Shown one piece after another: positions 8,163 to 16,542 of a stretch of DNA of 64,000 nucleotides; the first letter of the stretch is position 1, and every line of letters begins with the position of its first letter. Origin of the DNA: Pseudacidovorax sp. RU35E (lineage in GTDB: Bacteria; Pseudomonadota; Gammaproteobacteria; Burkholderiales; Burkholderiaceae_C); assembly GCF_900156165.1 (NCBI RefSeq), contig NZ_FTMY01000012.1, forward strand, positions 62,001 to 126,000, read 5' to 3'. The translations under genes and the position numbers were made by a program. Below the pieces are notes generated by a model, which did not search any database, was not told the DNA's origin, and worked only from the letters and a program-made list of their open reading frames with translations.

Positions 8163-9223
8163 GACTGCACCTCGTCCTGCGGGCCCCGCCACAGGCCAGC
8201 ACTGCGCAGCTGGGTCAGCGTGCGGGCGAGCACGTCGGCGCGGTAGGCCGCCAGGTCGCGGCCCTCATAGTCGTGGAAGCCGCTGCCGGTCTTCAGGCCC
8301 AGGCGTTGCTGGCGCACCATGTCCTCGACGATGGCAGGTGCGGCATAGCGCGCCGGGTCGATGGTCTGCGACATCTCGCGACTGGCGTGGTGCAGGATGT
8401 CGCAGCCGCCGAAGTCGATGAACTCCACGACGCCCAGTGCCGCGAAGCGCAGGCCCAGGCCGAAGCGGGTGGCCTTGTCGATCTCCTCTGCAGTGGCGGC
8501 GCCCTCCTCCACCATGCGGGCCGCCTCGTTCATCACCAGCGCCTGCAGGCGCGGCACGATGTAGCCGGGCGTGGGGCCGCAGACCACGGGCAGCTTGCCG
8601 ATGCCCTCCAGCAGCGCCTTGGTGTGGGCCAGCACCTCCGCGTCGGTGCCGGTGTGGCAGCTCAGCTCCACCACCGGGATCACATACGCGGGGTTGAGCC
8701 AGTGCATGTTGAGGAAGCGCTCCGGCCGCCGCACCAGCGCCGCCAGCTGCGTCACTAGGATGCTGCTGGTGGTCGAGGTGAGGATGGCTTCGTCGCGGCA
8801 ATGTCGGTTGAGCCAATCGAAGGCCTCGCGCTTGGCCTCCAGGGTCTCGGGCACGCCTTCGAAGACCAGCTCGGCCGCGGCCAGGGCGGCAGGGGCGTCG
8901 CCCACGCGCACCAGTTGCACGCGGGCGGCGATGGGCGCGACCTGCTCGTCGCGCAGCACCCCCTGGCGGGCCAGCCCACGCAGGGCGCCGTCGATCTCCG
9001 CGGTGGCTTCGGCCGTCAGCCGTGCCCACGCCTCGTCGCTGCGCTGTCGCAGATCGACGAGCGCGATGCGGTGGCCGGCGTAGGCGAAGGCGATGGCGAT
9101 GCCGCGCCCCATGCGGCCGGCACCCACGGCCACGAAACGGGCGGACGGCGCCTCGCCCTCCGCGGCCCCTTGGGCGGCGACCCCGCCGGCGGGCGCCACC
9201 GGAGCGGTCGGCTCATTCGCCAT
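8159..9223 (-). CDS. 3-hydroxyacyl-CoA dehydrogenase-family protein
   Basis: This is a 354-residue NAD-dependent dehydrogenase of the 3-hydroxybutyryl-CoA dehydrogenase family. The Rossmann motif is VGAGRMGRGIAIAFAYAGH (near residue 34). The catalytic segment carries LTSTTSSILVTQLA and FLNMHWLNPAYVIPVVEL, the family's Ser/His/Asn region, and the C-terminal helical domain carries PGYIVPRLQALVMNEAARMVEEG. The family includes enzymes acting on non-CoA hydroxyacids, for example carnitine dehydrogenase, so the substrate is open. About 28 low-complexity residues precede the Rossmann fold; the ATG at 9223 lies within the end of the upstream gene (11-base overlap). Confidence 0.9.
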   Translation of the reverse strand: MANEPTAPVAPAGGVAAQGAAEGEAPSARFVAVGAGRMGRGIAIAFAYAGHRIALVDLRQRSDEAWARLTAEATAEIDGALRGLARQGVLRDEQVAPIAARVQLVRVGDAPAALAAAELVFEGVPETLEAKREAFDWLNRHCRDEAILTSTTSSILVTQLAALVRRPERFLNMHWLNPAYVIPVVELSCHTGTDAEVLAHTKALLEGIGKLPVVCGPTPGYIVPRLQALVMNEAARMVEEGAATAEEIDKATRFGLGLRFAALGVVEFIDFGGCDILHHASREMSQTIDPARYAAPAIVEDMVRQQRLGLKTGSGFHDYEGRDLAAYRADVLARTLTQLRSAGLWRGPQDEVQS

Positions 9224-10286
9224 CGTGCAGCCTCTGCACCAGCGCCTCGCGCGACAGCGAGGCCAGGCCCAGTGCCTCGAAGCTGCGCGGTCCCTGCCGC
9301 AGGTCGCGTCCGAGGAAGCCGCCGACGATGGCCAGCAAACCGTGCGCGATGGGCGCATCCACCCCGGCATACCGGGCCGCCGAAGCCAGAAAGGCCAGGC
9401 CCAGTTCGGTGTCCTCGGTGATGTAGCGGTGGCCGTAGAGGTCGATGTTCTCGCGCCAGTCGCCCGACTTCACCAACTGCTTGTGGGCGTCGCCATACAT
9501 CCAGCGGTCGTTGTCGTAGTGGTCGGCCAGCGGATAGTGCGGCGCACCCTGGCCGAAGGCCTCGCGCACGGCGATGCGCTCGTGGTCCAGGCGGTCGGTC
9601 ACCTGGCGCACGGCGCGCTGTGTGCCTTCGTTGTGGATGTCCCAGCGCTCGAAGTGCTGCAGCGGCGCGGCATTCATCACCATCAGCGGCGGATGGATGA
9701 TGGGCCCCGCATTCATCAGCGCGCCCGACAGCGCATCGCCGCAGCCATGCACCGACGGATAGGCGCCGCGGATCACGGCGATGGCCTGCTCGGTATGGCG
9801 CGCCGGGTAGACGCCGGTCGGCAGGCGGATGGCGCGGATGGTGACGTTGACCTCGCGCTCACCATGCTTGCGCGCGAGGTAAGGCAACGTGCCGGTCTCG
9901 GCCCAGGCCACGTCGGCCCGGTTGCCGGACTCGCGCACGATGCGCGCCATCACCACGCTGCCGAAGGTGCCCGGCGGCAGGAAGACCACCTGGCCATCGA
10001 CCAGGTGGGGCGCCATGGCGCGGGCGATGTCGGCCTGGGCCGTGGCCGGCACCGGCACCACGACGAGTTCTGCGTCGCGCAGCGCCTCGCCGATGTCGGC
10101 GGTGGCCAGGGCGATGGGCACGTCGCGTGCCCCGGCCGCATCCTTCAGGCGGATGCTGCGCGCCTCGACCACCGGCTGCAGTGCCTGCGCGTCCCTGCGC
10201 CACAGCCGTACATCGTGGCCGGCTTCCGACAGATCGGCGGCCGCGGCGTAGCAGCCGTGCCCTCCACCCAATACCGCAATCCTCAT
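9213..10286 (-). CDS. NAD/NADP octopine/nopaline dehydrogenase-family protein
   Basis: This 357-residue oxidoreductase has an N-terminal Rossmann domain (MRIAVLGGGHGCYAAAADLSEAGH). The octopine-dehydrogenase helical domain includes MNAGPIIHPPLMVMNAA and ERWDIHNEGTQRAVRQVTDRLDHER; the family's N-x6-H catalytic region is visible there. Relatives reduce or oxidise opine-like or 2-hydroxyacid substrates. The ATG at 10286 is preceded by a good AGGAG site, which makes it the first gene of the second catabolic operon. The promoter with its -10 and -35 boxes is 50-80 bases upstream. Longer in-frame starts up to 10340 would cross that promoter and are rejected. Confidence 0.85.
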   Translation of the reverse strand: MRIAVLGGGHGCYAAAADLSEAGHDVRLWRRDAQALQPVVEARSIRLKDAAGARDVPIALATADIGEALRDAELVVVPVPATAQADIARAMAPHLVDGQVVFLPPGTFGSVVMARIVRESGNRADVAWAETGTLPYLARKHGEREVNVTIRAIRLPTGVYPARHTEQAIAVIRGAYPSVHGCGDALSGALMNAGPIIHPPLMVMNAAPLQHFERWDIHNEGTQRAVRQVTDRLDHERIAVREAFGQGAPHYPLADHYDNDRWMYGDAHKQLVKSGDWRENIDLYGHRYITEDTELGLAFLASAARYAGVDAPIAHGLLAIVGGFLGRDLRQGPRSFEALGLASLSREALVQRLHDGE

Positions 10287-10336
10287 GTCTGCTCCTGGTC
10301 TGGCAGGCGGACGAGGGTCCAGCCGAGGCCATATAA

Positions 10337-10370
10337 ACATTACTTTTGATTGGTTTAGTTGTCAACTTAA
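10337..10370 (-). promoter_or_regulatory. Promoter of the four-gene catabolic operon, -35 inside a palindrome
   Basis: Reading the minus strand, a perfect -35 TTGACA (10365-10360) is followed by 17 bases and a -10 TAATGT (10342-10337). The -35 box is embedded in a 17-base inverted repeat of pattern TTnAGTTGnCAACTnAA at 10354-10370. A regulator bound there would block RNA polymerase, so this looks like a repressor operator. The local MarR protein is the obvious candidate, but its sequence match to the other intergenic repeat is weak. Confidence 0.7.
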
Positions 10371-10517
10371 TTGATGCCCATTGGGCACCTATGGCCGCGG
10401 GGCTGCGACGGGGAGCTTTCGCCACTTCGGCGCGCGTCCCCGTCGCCTGGCAAGTTGGATCGCTGCTGCTGTCCCGAGGCCTGTCGCGGGTGCCACGAAA
10501 CTTTTTTCAGCGCAGTG

Positions 10518-10547
10518 TTGACCGCCTCTGAAAAGGGTGCATATAAT
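10518..10547 (+). promoter_or_regulatory. Promoter of tRNA-Lys
   Basis: TTGACC at 10518-10523 and a perfect TATAAT at 10542-10547 are separated by 18 bases. The predicted start is about 30 bases before the mature tRNA 5' end, a normal leader length. Confidence 0.7.
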
Positions 10548-10586
10548 CGCGTTCTTCGCTGAGTTGATCGACAGATCGACGCAAGC

Positions 10587-10662
10587 GGGCTCTTAGCTCA
10601 GTTGGTAGAGCAGCGGACTCTTAATCCGTAGGTCGAGTGTTCGAGTCACTCAGGGCCCACCA
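10587..10662 (+). tRNA. tRNA-Lys (anticodon CTT)
   Basis: The 76-base gene folds as a complete cloverleaf. The acceptor arms are GGGCTCT (10587-10593) and AGGGCCC (10652-10658), with one G-T pair, then discriminator A and an encoded CCA. The D-arm is TAGCTCAGTTGGTAGAGCA. The anticodon loop CTCTTAA gives anticodon CTT (Lys). The T-arm is GAGTG-TTCGAGT-CACTC. A tyrosine recombinase gene ends 16 bases from its 3' end, so this tRNA is the likely attachment site of the integrated element to its right. Confidence 0.97.
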
Positions 10663-10677
10663 AAATTCAGAATGGAA

Positions 10678-11754
10678 TCAAGCACTTAGGTCTCGCGACC
10701 TAGGTGCTTTTTTCTTTCCTGCCCCGGCCTGTGACAGATTTGTGCCATGAATGGCCGCCTCAACGTCACACAGGCCACCGAGTCGCTCCGCGTAGGGAGC
10801 CAGATGATCAGCGGCAAGGTGGGCGTACCGCCTCACCATGTCCGTGCTCGACCAACCCCCCATCTCCTGCAGGACGTACAAGGGTGTGCCGCCTTGCACA
10901 TGCCAGCTCGCCCAGGTGTGCCGGAGGTCGTGCCACCGAAAGTCTTCAATGCCCGCGCGCTCCAGCGCCGTGTACCAGGCCTTCGTGCTGACCTGCGTGA
11001 TCCGGCTTCCCCGAAAGCTGAACACATGCGTGGCATGTTTGCCCAACTGCTTGGCCACCAAGGCTACCGCTTCCGCATTGAGCGGAACCGGGATCGCCTT
11101 GCGTGCCTTCGCCTGGTCGGGATGTATCCATGCCAGCCGCCTGTCCAAGTCCACCTGCGTCCACATCAACCCGGTGACGTTGGCGGCCCTCAACCCCGTG
11201 CAGAGTGAGAACGCTGCCATGTCCGCCAGGTGCTCCGGCAGCTCGGCCAGCAACCGTCGAGCTTCATGCCGCTCCAGGTACCGAATGCGCCGTCCAGACT
11301 CCCGCAGCATTCGCACCGCAGGTGCCTTGTCCAGCCATTCCCAGTCCCTGACACACTTGCGCAGAATCGCTCTGACCAGTGCCAGCACGCGATTGACCGT
11401 CGCGTTGCTGCATCCCCCCGCCAGCTTGTCTTCCGTGATCTGATCGAGCAACGCCCGGTTAATGGTCTCGAGCTCCCGGCCGCCGAGGTGCCTGTCCAGC
11501 CACCTCAACTTGGCCCGGTCTTCTCTTGCCGTCGCCTTGTGCGACTGCTCCTTCAACCACCTGACCGCTGCGTCGTTCCACGTCCTCCTTGGCCTTTCGC
11601 CAAGCCTGGCGACGCGCCACAGTTCAGACTTGATCCGGTCCTGGAATTCCTGTGCGAGGACTTTGTTGGCAGTCCCAGTAGTGCGGCGTACTCGCTCTCC
11701 GCTTGGAGCGACGAGGTCGACCCACCAGACACCGCCTCGCTTGCGTAGTGACAT
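10678..11754 (-). CDS. Tyrosine-type site-specific recombinase (integrase) at tRNA-Lys
   Basis: This 358-residue integrase should catalyse insertion and excision of the element at the tRNA-Lys 3' end. The SAM-like core-binding domain spans about residues 60-150. The catalytic domain follows, with the first Arg in LCTGLRAANVTGL, the HDLRH box, W in MGGWSSTDM and the nucleophilic Tyr in RRYAHL. The ATG at 11754 is chosen because MSLRKRGGVWWVDLV is the usual N-terminal beta-strand arm of this family; the open frame upstream overlaps the excisionase-like gene. The last residues (RSRDLSA) are encoded by the tRNA terminator hairpin, so the C-terminus depends on the host flank created by integration. 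Confidence 0.93.
   Translation of the reverse strand: MSLRKRGGVWWVDLVAPSGERVRRTTGTANKVLAQEFQDRIKSELWRVARLGERPRRTWNDAAVRWLKEQSHKATAREDRAKLRWLDRHLGGRELETINRALLDQITEDKLAGGCSNATVNRVLALVRAILRKCVRDWEWLDKAPAVRMLRESGRRIRYLERHEARRLLAELPEHLADMAAFSLCTGLRAANVTGLMWTQVDLDRRLAWIHPDQAKARKAIPVPLNAEAVALVAKQLGKHATHVFSFRGSRITQVSTKAWYTALERAGIEDFRWHDLRHTWASWHVQGGTPLYVLQEMGGWSSTDMVRRYAHLAADHLAPYAERLGGLCDVEAAIHGTNLSQAGAGKKKAPRSRDLSA
10681..10713 (+). terminator. Rho-independent terminator of tRNA-Lys
   Basis: A 12-base stem (AGCACTTAGGTC / GACCTAGGTGCT, one G-T pair) with a four-base loop TCGC is followed by a run of six T. It starts 18 bases after the tRNA CCA. The final codons and stop of the opposing integrase gene lie in the same hairpin. 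Confidence 0.85.
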
Positions 11755-11960
11755 TGCATATCCTTTCTCAGTGTCACTTGCAGCGCTTGCCGAGGGACAG
11801 CATAGCGCGAACGAATGTGCTCGACCAGGTCGTCCTCGATGAAGACCCAGGCACGCCCGACTTTGGCGCCGGGTATCTTGCCGGCCTTTGCGCGTGCACG
11901 CAGTTCCTGTGGGTGGCACCTCAGAAAGGCGGCAGCTTCAACTAGGCCCAGTGTTTTCAT
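11553..11960 (-). CDS. Excisionase-like helix-turn-helix protein overlapping int
   Basis: The N-terminal 55 residues (MKTLGLVEAAAFLRCHPQELRARAKAGKIPG, then AWVFIEDDLVEHIR) form a MerR/excisionase-type winged HTH that typically directs excision by bending att DNA. The frame continues to 135 residues and overlaps the first 200 bases of int in another frame. The overlapping part is Ser/Gly-rich and may be a real but variable tail, a common arrangement in proteobacterial islands. The gene is directly upstream of int on the same strand, which supports a recombination-directionality role. The C-terminal half is low confidence. Confidence 0.7.
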   Translation of the reverse strand: MKTLGLVEAAAFLRCHPQELRARAKAGKIPGAKVGRAWVFIEDDLVEHIRSRYAVPRQALQVTLRKDMQCHYASEAVSGGSTSSLQAESEYAALLGLPTKSSHRNSRTGSSLNCGASPGLAKGQGGRGTTQRSGG

Positions 11961-12198
11961 GAATCGGCTCCTGCCCGCTCAGGCCGCGCGGCGCCTGGTT
12001 TGCCTGCCGTGCCCGCCTGATCAAGTGACAGGCGTCAGGTTCACTTCACGAGTCATCTACAACAACTCAGTGCGGCGTACTGCAGCAGTCTGCGGAGCGA
12101 GGTCGCGATGAGAGCGCTCGGGCGGCTGGTCAGCCCCAACCCACAGCCTAAGTTTCCCCGAGGGCGGCGATGTCCGACTCGGCACCGACAATTTCGCC

Positions 12199-13085
12199 AT
12201 GGCGCACCTGATCAGCCCCGAAGAGCTCCCTCGTTGGGTCCCGGGGGAGGTGCTGTGCTCCAGCGAAGGACTTGCCTGGAAGGATGTCGGTCTGCGCGTC
12301 TATCGCTACGAAGGCCTTGGCGTCGAGGTGCCCCAGCTGACGCAATTCATGATCGTGGCATATCGGCACGGCAGCACGCGGGTGGACCGACGGTTCGACG
12401 GGCGCTGGACCCGTACGGAATGCCATCCCGGCGACGTGTCGCTGCTGACCCGCTCGCAAGCCTCCCACTGGCACTGGACTGAGCCGGTCGACGTGGCGCA
12501 TGCCTATCTCTCAAAGTCACTGGTCTCGCGCATAGCCGCCGACATGTTCGAAAGGTCGGTCAGCGATGTGCGGCTGCACGACCTGTTGCGGGTGCAGGAT
12601 CCGGTCGTCAGCGGCCTCGTGAACGCCATGGCGTCCGAGACCAGCGACACCGCATTGGGCGGCGCGCTCTATGTCGATGCACTGAGCACTCAACTGGCGG
12701 TCCACCCGCTGCGCCGCCACGCCTCGGTCGATCTCGTCGAGCACTCGACCAGCGGGCGATTTGCGCCCGCCTTGCGTCGCCGCATCGCGGACCACATAGA
12801 GGCGCATCTGGAGCAGAACCTGACGCTGGACGTGCTCGCGGCCCTCGCGAACACGGGCGTGTGGACCTTCACGAAGCACTTCCGGATGTCGTTCCAGACC
12901 ACGCCCACCACTACATCGTCGAACGCCGGCTCGCGCGTGCCCAGGAACTGCTGAACCAAGGCAAGCTTCCGGTCAAGGCGGTGGCGAGCGCATACGGCTT
13001 CGCCGAACAGGCGCACCTCACGCGGGTCATGCGCGCCAAGCTGGGTCGCACGCCGGCTGAGCTTCGCAAGAGCCGCAGCCACTGA
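12199..13085 (+). pseudogene. AraC-family regulator, frameshifted
   Basis: The frame from 12199 encodes an AraC/XylS-type regulator: an N-terminal ligand domain, then the HTH start (ALRRRIADHIEAHLEQNLTLDVLAAL). At about 12910 the frame shifts: the first frame turns into unrelated residues ending at 12954, while the proper continuation (HHYIVERRLARAQELLNQGKLPVKAVASAYGF to GRTPAELRKSR) is in another frame ending at 13085. Adding one C in the run near 12910 would restore one 295-residue protein. It is therefore a recent single-base-deletion pseudogene, or possibly a sequencing error. It stands upstream of a decayed dehydrogenase that it may once have controlled. Confidence 0.85.
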
Positions 13086-13351
13086 GCTGCGGCGCGGCAG
13101 GCAGCTGCTCTGCCGCTCGGCGTCCCTTCAAAGACTGCACCGGCTTCTTCAAGACCGAGCGAAGGCGCCTGCCTATCGTTGGACCACGTCCTCGCCAGGA
13201 AGGTATCCGCAGGCGGCGCCCCCGAGCCGTGCGCACCGTAGTCAACGGTGCGCGAACCCGGCGGCATGCTGCAGGCAGTGCTCTGCGCGAGGCGTCTTCA
13301 GCCCCATCGTGCCGGCCTCGACCGGCGAACGGAGACAACATATCCAACATT

Positions 13352-14292
13352 CAAAACGTGACCATGCTCGGTGCCGGCGTGCTCGGCGGTTAGATCGCCT
13401 CGCATAGCGCCTACAAGGGAAAGAACGTCGTCGTCTACGACGTCGCGGCCGATGCCCTGGAAGCCGGCAGACGAGCCCACGACCGGTATGCTGAGATCTA
13501 CAGCAAGGACCTCAAGGCTGGCGATGCCGACATCGCCGCCACGCGCGGCAGACTGCGCTACAGCGCCGACTTGGCTGACGCCGTGAAGCAGGCCGACTTG
13601 GTGATCGAGGCCGTGCCCGAAGTGCCCGTTATCAAGACCGAGGTCTACCGGAAGATGGCGCCACTATGCCATCGCACACGTTGATCGCCACCAACTCCTC
13701 CACCCTGCTGGCGCGCGACTTCGCCGCTGCCACGGGCCGTCCCGAGAAGTACTGTGCGATGCACTATGCCAACCTGATCTGGATCAAGAACGTGATCGAG
13801 GTCATGGCGCACGCGCGGACGGCGAAGGAGACGCTTCGCCAGGCGACCAAGTTCGCCATCGAGACAGGCATGGTGCCGATCGCGGTGCAGAAGGAGCAGA
13901 ACGGGTACGTGCTCAACACTTGGTTCGTTCCGCTGATCGCCGCCGCACAGACGCTGGTGACCAACGGCGTCTCCACGCCCGAGGACGTGGACCGCACCTA
14001 CCTCAAGGTCAATGCGGGCGCCGGCATGGGCCCATTTGCGCTGATCGACATGGTCGGCATGAAGACCTTCTTCGACGTGCTGAGCTAATGGGGCCATCAA
14101 AAGAAGGACCAGCAGATGCTGGACAACGCGGCCTAAATCAAGGCGCACTTCCTGGACAAGGGCCTGATGGGGCTGCCGACCGGCGAGGGCTACTACAAGT
14201 ACCCGGACCCGGTCTTCCGGCGGCCGGACTTCCCCGCCGTGCCCGACATGGCGCGCGTGGACGAGATCGTCGCGCGCATCCAGACGGACTGA
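13352..14292 (+). pseudogene. Decayed 3-hydroxyacyl-CoA dehydrogenase
   Basis: The remnant begins NIQNVTMLGAGVLGG and meets a TAG at 13391 exactly where the Rossmann motif should continue with IA. The following sequence (YKGKNVVVYDVAADALEAG, VIEAVPE) stays in that frame to about 13660, where the frame shifts. It then continues as MPSHTLIATNSSTLLARDFA through NAGAGMGPFALIDMVG in another frame. Two more in-frame stops occur (14086 and about 14134) before the natural end EGYYKYPDP to RIQTD at 14292. Three stops and a frameshift make it non-functional. The family is the same as the gene at 8159-9223 but the sequence is a different member. Confidence 0.85.
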
Positions 14293-14670
14293 AACCGGCC
14301 TTCGGCCGTGCGCACTCGATGAAGCGCGCGGCCTGCCCCACTCCACTGCTGCGGCTAAGCCCACTCAATGGTTTCCGACGGCCGGAAGCCCGCATGGATG
14401 CTGGAGTTGATGGTCATGAACATGGGTCTTTACCGTCGCTTCTACCGTCAAAAATGGAAAGCTTTTGCTGGCGCGGGAGATGGACCCAGTTTGACCGGCA
14501 GCAACTTTAGCCCATCAATTATCGATTGCTGGCGCCAGCCTCGGGGCATGCTACAGCCCCGATGACCGGCGATCCGAGGCATACCGACGGCGTAGACTTG
14601 CTTCCTTGGCGCGAAGCCCGCCCAGGGCGCAAGCCCCAATAGCATCAAGCGTCGAACTCCCCTCCCTCGC
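14293..14670. other. Gap between pseudogene remnant and Vsr gene, no gene recognised
   Basis: No convincing coding frame, RNA or mobile-element end is seen. Short open frames are present but match no family I recognise. The stretch probably marks the junction between the decayed host-like genes and the defence cargo. Confidence 0.4.
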
Positions 14671-15102
14671 ATGGACACCCTCACTCCAGAGGCGAGGTCC
14701 CGCCTCATGAGCCGGATCCGCGGCAAGGACACCAAACCCGAACTCGTCGTCAGGTCAATGCTGCACCGGATGGGCTACCGGTTCCGCATCCATCGCAAGG
14801 ACCTTCCTGGCCGGCCCGACATTGTGCTCCCCAGGCATAGGAAGGCCGTGTTGGTGCACGGCTGTTTTTGGCATGGTCATCTGTGCAAGATCGCGCCAGG
14901 GTCGAAGTCAAACACTGCGTACTGGTCACCCAAGATCGAGGCGAACAGGGCCCGCGACCAGCGCAACCGCGTCGCCCTTGCCGAACTTGGCTGGCAAGTA
15001 CTGGAACTGTGGGAATGTGAAATTCGCGACCTGCCGCGGACCGAAGAACGACTGTTAGCGTTTTTGAAGCCCGACCCTTGCCAACCCATGCCTCGCCGCT
15101 GA
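14671..15102 (+). CDS. vsr: Very short patch repair endonuclease (Vsr)
   Basis: This 143-residue mismatch endonuclease nicks T:G mismatches that arise when 5-methylcytosine deaminates. The N-terminus (MDTLTPEARSRLMSRIRGKDTKPELVVRSMLHRMGYRFRIH) and the catalytic core with LPGRPDIVLPRHRKAVLVHGCFWHGH (catalytic Asp and the zinc-binding Cys/His) match the Vsr family at full length. It is followed 75 bases downstream by a ribbon-helix-helix gene and the cytosine-5 methyltransferase it would serve. Confidence 0.95.
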   Translation: MDTLTPEARSRLMSRIRGKDTKPELVVRSMLHRMGYRFRIHRKDLPGRPDIVLPRHRKAVLVHGCFWHGHLCKIAPGSKSNTAYWSPKIEANRARDQRNRVALAELGWQVLELWECEIRDLPRTEERLLAFLKPDPCQPMPRR

Positions 15103-15177
15103 GCGAGCCGAGGGGTCCGCGGCGTTCACCACCCTGGTGTAAAATGGTGCATTCGCTCTTCAGTTCGGGGATCAGCC

Positions 15178-15411
15178 ATGCGGACTCAGGCAAAACGCCA
15201 TGACAGCGGGGCGCATGAGCGCACAGTCCGCGCTTCCATTAGCTTCCCGGAGGAGCAGTACCAGGTTCTTGAAAAAATCGCGGCAGAGAACAAAGTGTCT
15301 CTTGCCTGGGTGGTACGTGACGCGATCGATGGCTACTTGAAGTCCAGATGGCCGCTTCTCCCGCAAGGCACCGATGCCGAAGATGCGCAGCAGAGAAGCG
15401 AGAGAGCGTGA
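15178..15411 (+). CDS. Small ribbon-helix-helix (CopG-like) protein
   Basis: This 77-residue protein contains the beta-strand and two helices of a MetJ/Arc-type domain: RTVRASISFPEEQYQVLEKIAAENKVSLAWVVRDAIDGYL. Such proteins bind DNA as dimers and often repress their own operon. Its stop overlaps the GTG start of the methyltransferase (GTGA), so the two are translationally coupled. It could act as the control protein of the modification genes; a TAAAAT -10-like box lies at 15140-15145, before its ATG. The function is inferred from fold and position only. Confidence 0.75.
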   Translation: MRTQAKRHDSGAHERTVRASISFPEEQYQVLEKIAAENKVSLAWVVRDAIDGYLKSRWPLLPQGTDAEDAQQRSERA

Positions 15412-16502
15412 AAAACACATTTGAAAAAAGCGGTGAAGAGATCAGGGTGCTATCCCTGTTCTCAGGTTGCGGCGGCATGGATTTCGGCGTGGAAGCGGCT
15501 GGCGGCCACGTCATCTTCTCGAACGACATCCTGGCGGATGCATGCAAGACGCTGGAAAAGTACTTTCCCGGTGCAGACATCCGCAATGCGGACATATCAG
15601 GCATCCAGGCCTTCCCTGACGCCGACGTTGTTGTGGGCGGCTATCCTTGCCAGTCTTTTTCCATGGCCGGCAACCGGGATCCCGAAAAGGATGAGCGGAC
15701 GAGCCTGTACAAGCAGTTCCTGCGCGTAGTCGGCATCGTCCAGCCCAAGTACTTCGTCGCCGAGAACGTGTCGGGCCTCAAGCAGCTGAGCAGCGGAACG
15801 TTCCTGAAGGAGCAGCTCGAGGCGTATGACAAGGCCGGCTACCACGTCACCTACAAGCTCTTGAACGCCAAGGGTTATGGTGTGCCGCAGTCGCGCAAGC
15901 GGCTATTCATTGTCGGCATCAGGAAAGACCTGAACCAGACGTTCGAATTTCCGAATGAAACCCACGGCAAAACGACCAAAGCTTCGGGTCCGCTGTTGCC
16001 GTTTGCGTCCCATGGCGACGCGATCAAAGGCCTGCCCCTGTGGCCAGAGGGCGAGTTCTACGAGCGCCCCGACGTAGAAGGCAACTTCTCCTGGTACTAC
16101 ATGTCCAGGAACCGCAAGGCCAAATGGGCGGACCCAGCATTCACTGTCGTCGCCAACTGGAGGCACATCACGCTGCATCCGGCTAGCCCGGTGATGACAC
16201 TGACCTGGTCGAACCTTGCTGATGGCTGGAAGCAGCGCTGGGACTTTTCCGATCAGTACGAGCACTTAGAAGCAGACCCGAAGCGCAAGAAGCTTGAAAA
16301 AGCGCGCAGGCTTTCCTGGCGCGAATGCGCTCGCATCCAGACCTTCGACGCTAAGTTCACGCCAGTCGGCGATACGGAATCGAAGTTCACCCAGATCGGA
16401 AACGCCGTGCCGCCGAAGCTGGCGCAGGCCATATTCACCCACCTGTTCTCAGGTGCGGGACTCGTCGCGCTTGACGCGCCAGCCGTCCGCAAGGCCGCTT
16501 AA
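15408..16502 (+). CDS. DNA cytosine-5 methyltransferase
   Basis: This 364-residue C5-methyltransferase transfers a methyl group from SAM to cytosine. It shows motif I (LSLFSGCGGMDFGVEAAG), the catalytic motif IV (GGYPCQSFSMAG, near residue 80), motif VI (VAENVSGL), motif VIII (QSRKRLFIVG) and motif X (TQIGNAVPPKLAQAI). The variable target-recognition region lies between about residues 175 and 300. The start is the GTG at 15408, which overlaps the preceding stop; an upstream ATG at 15348 would run through that gene. No cognate small restriction endonuclease is adjacent, so it may serve the neighbouring helicase defence genes or be an orphan. The recognition sequence is unknown. Confidence 0.93.
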   Translation: MKNTFEKSGEEIRVLSLFSGCGGMDFGVEAAGGHVIFSNDILADACKTLEKYFPGADIRNADISGIQAFPDADVVVGGYPCQSFSMAGNRDPEKDERTSLYKQFLRVVGIVQPKYFVAENVSGLKQLSSGTFLKEQLEAYDKAGYHVTYKLLNAKGYGVPQSRKRLFIVGIRKDLNQTFEFPNETHGKTTKASGPLLPFASHGDAIKGLPLWPEGEFYERPDVEGNFSWYYMSRNRKAKWADPAFTVVANWRHITLHPASPVMTLTWSNLADGWKQRWDFSDQYEHLEADPKRKKLEKARRLSWRECARIQTFDAKFTPVGDTESKFTQIGNAVPPKLAQAIFTHLFSGAGLVALDAPAVRKAA

Positions 16503-16542
16503 AAAATATGCACCTGCCCGGTGAGTCTCCCCAAGGATTGCT

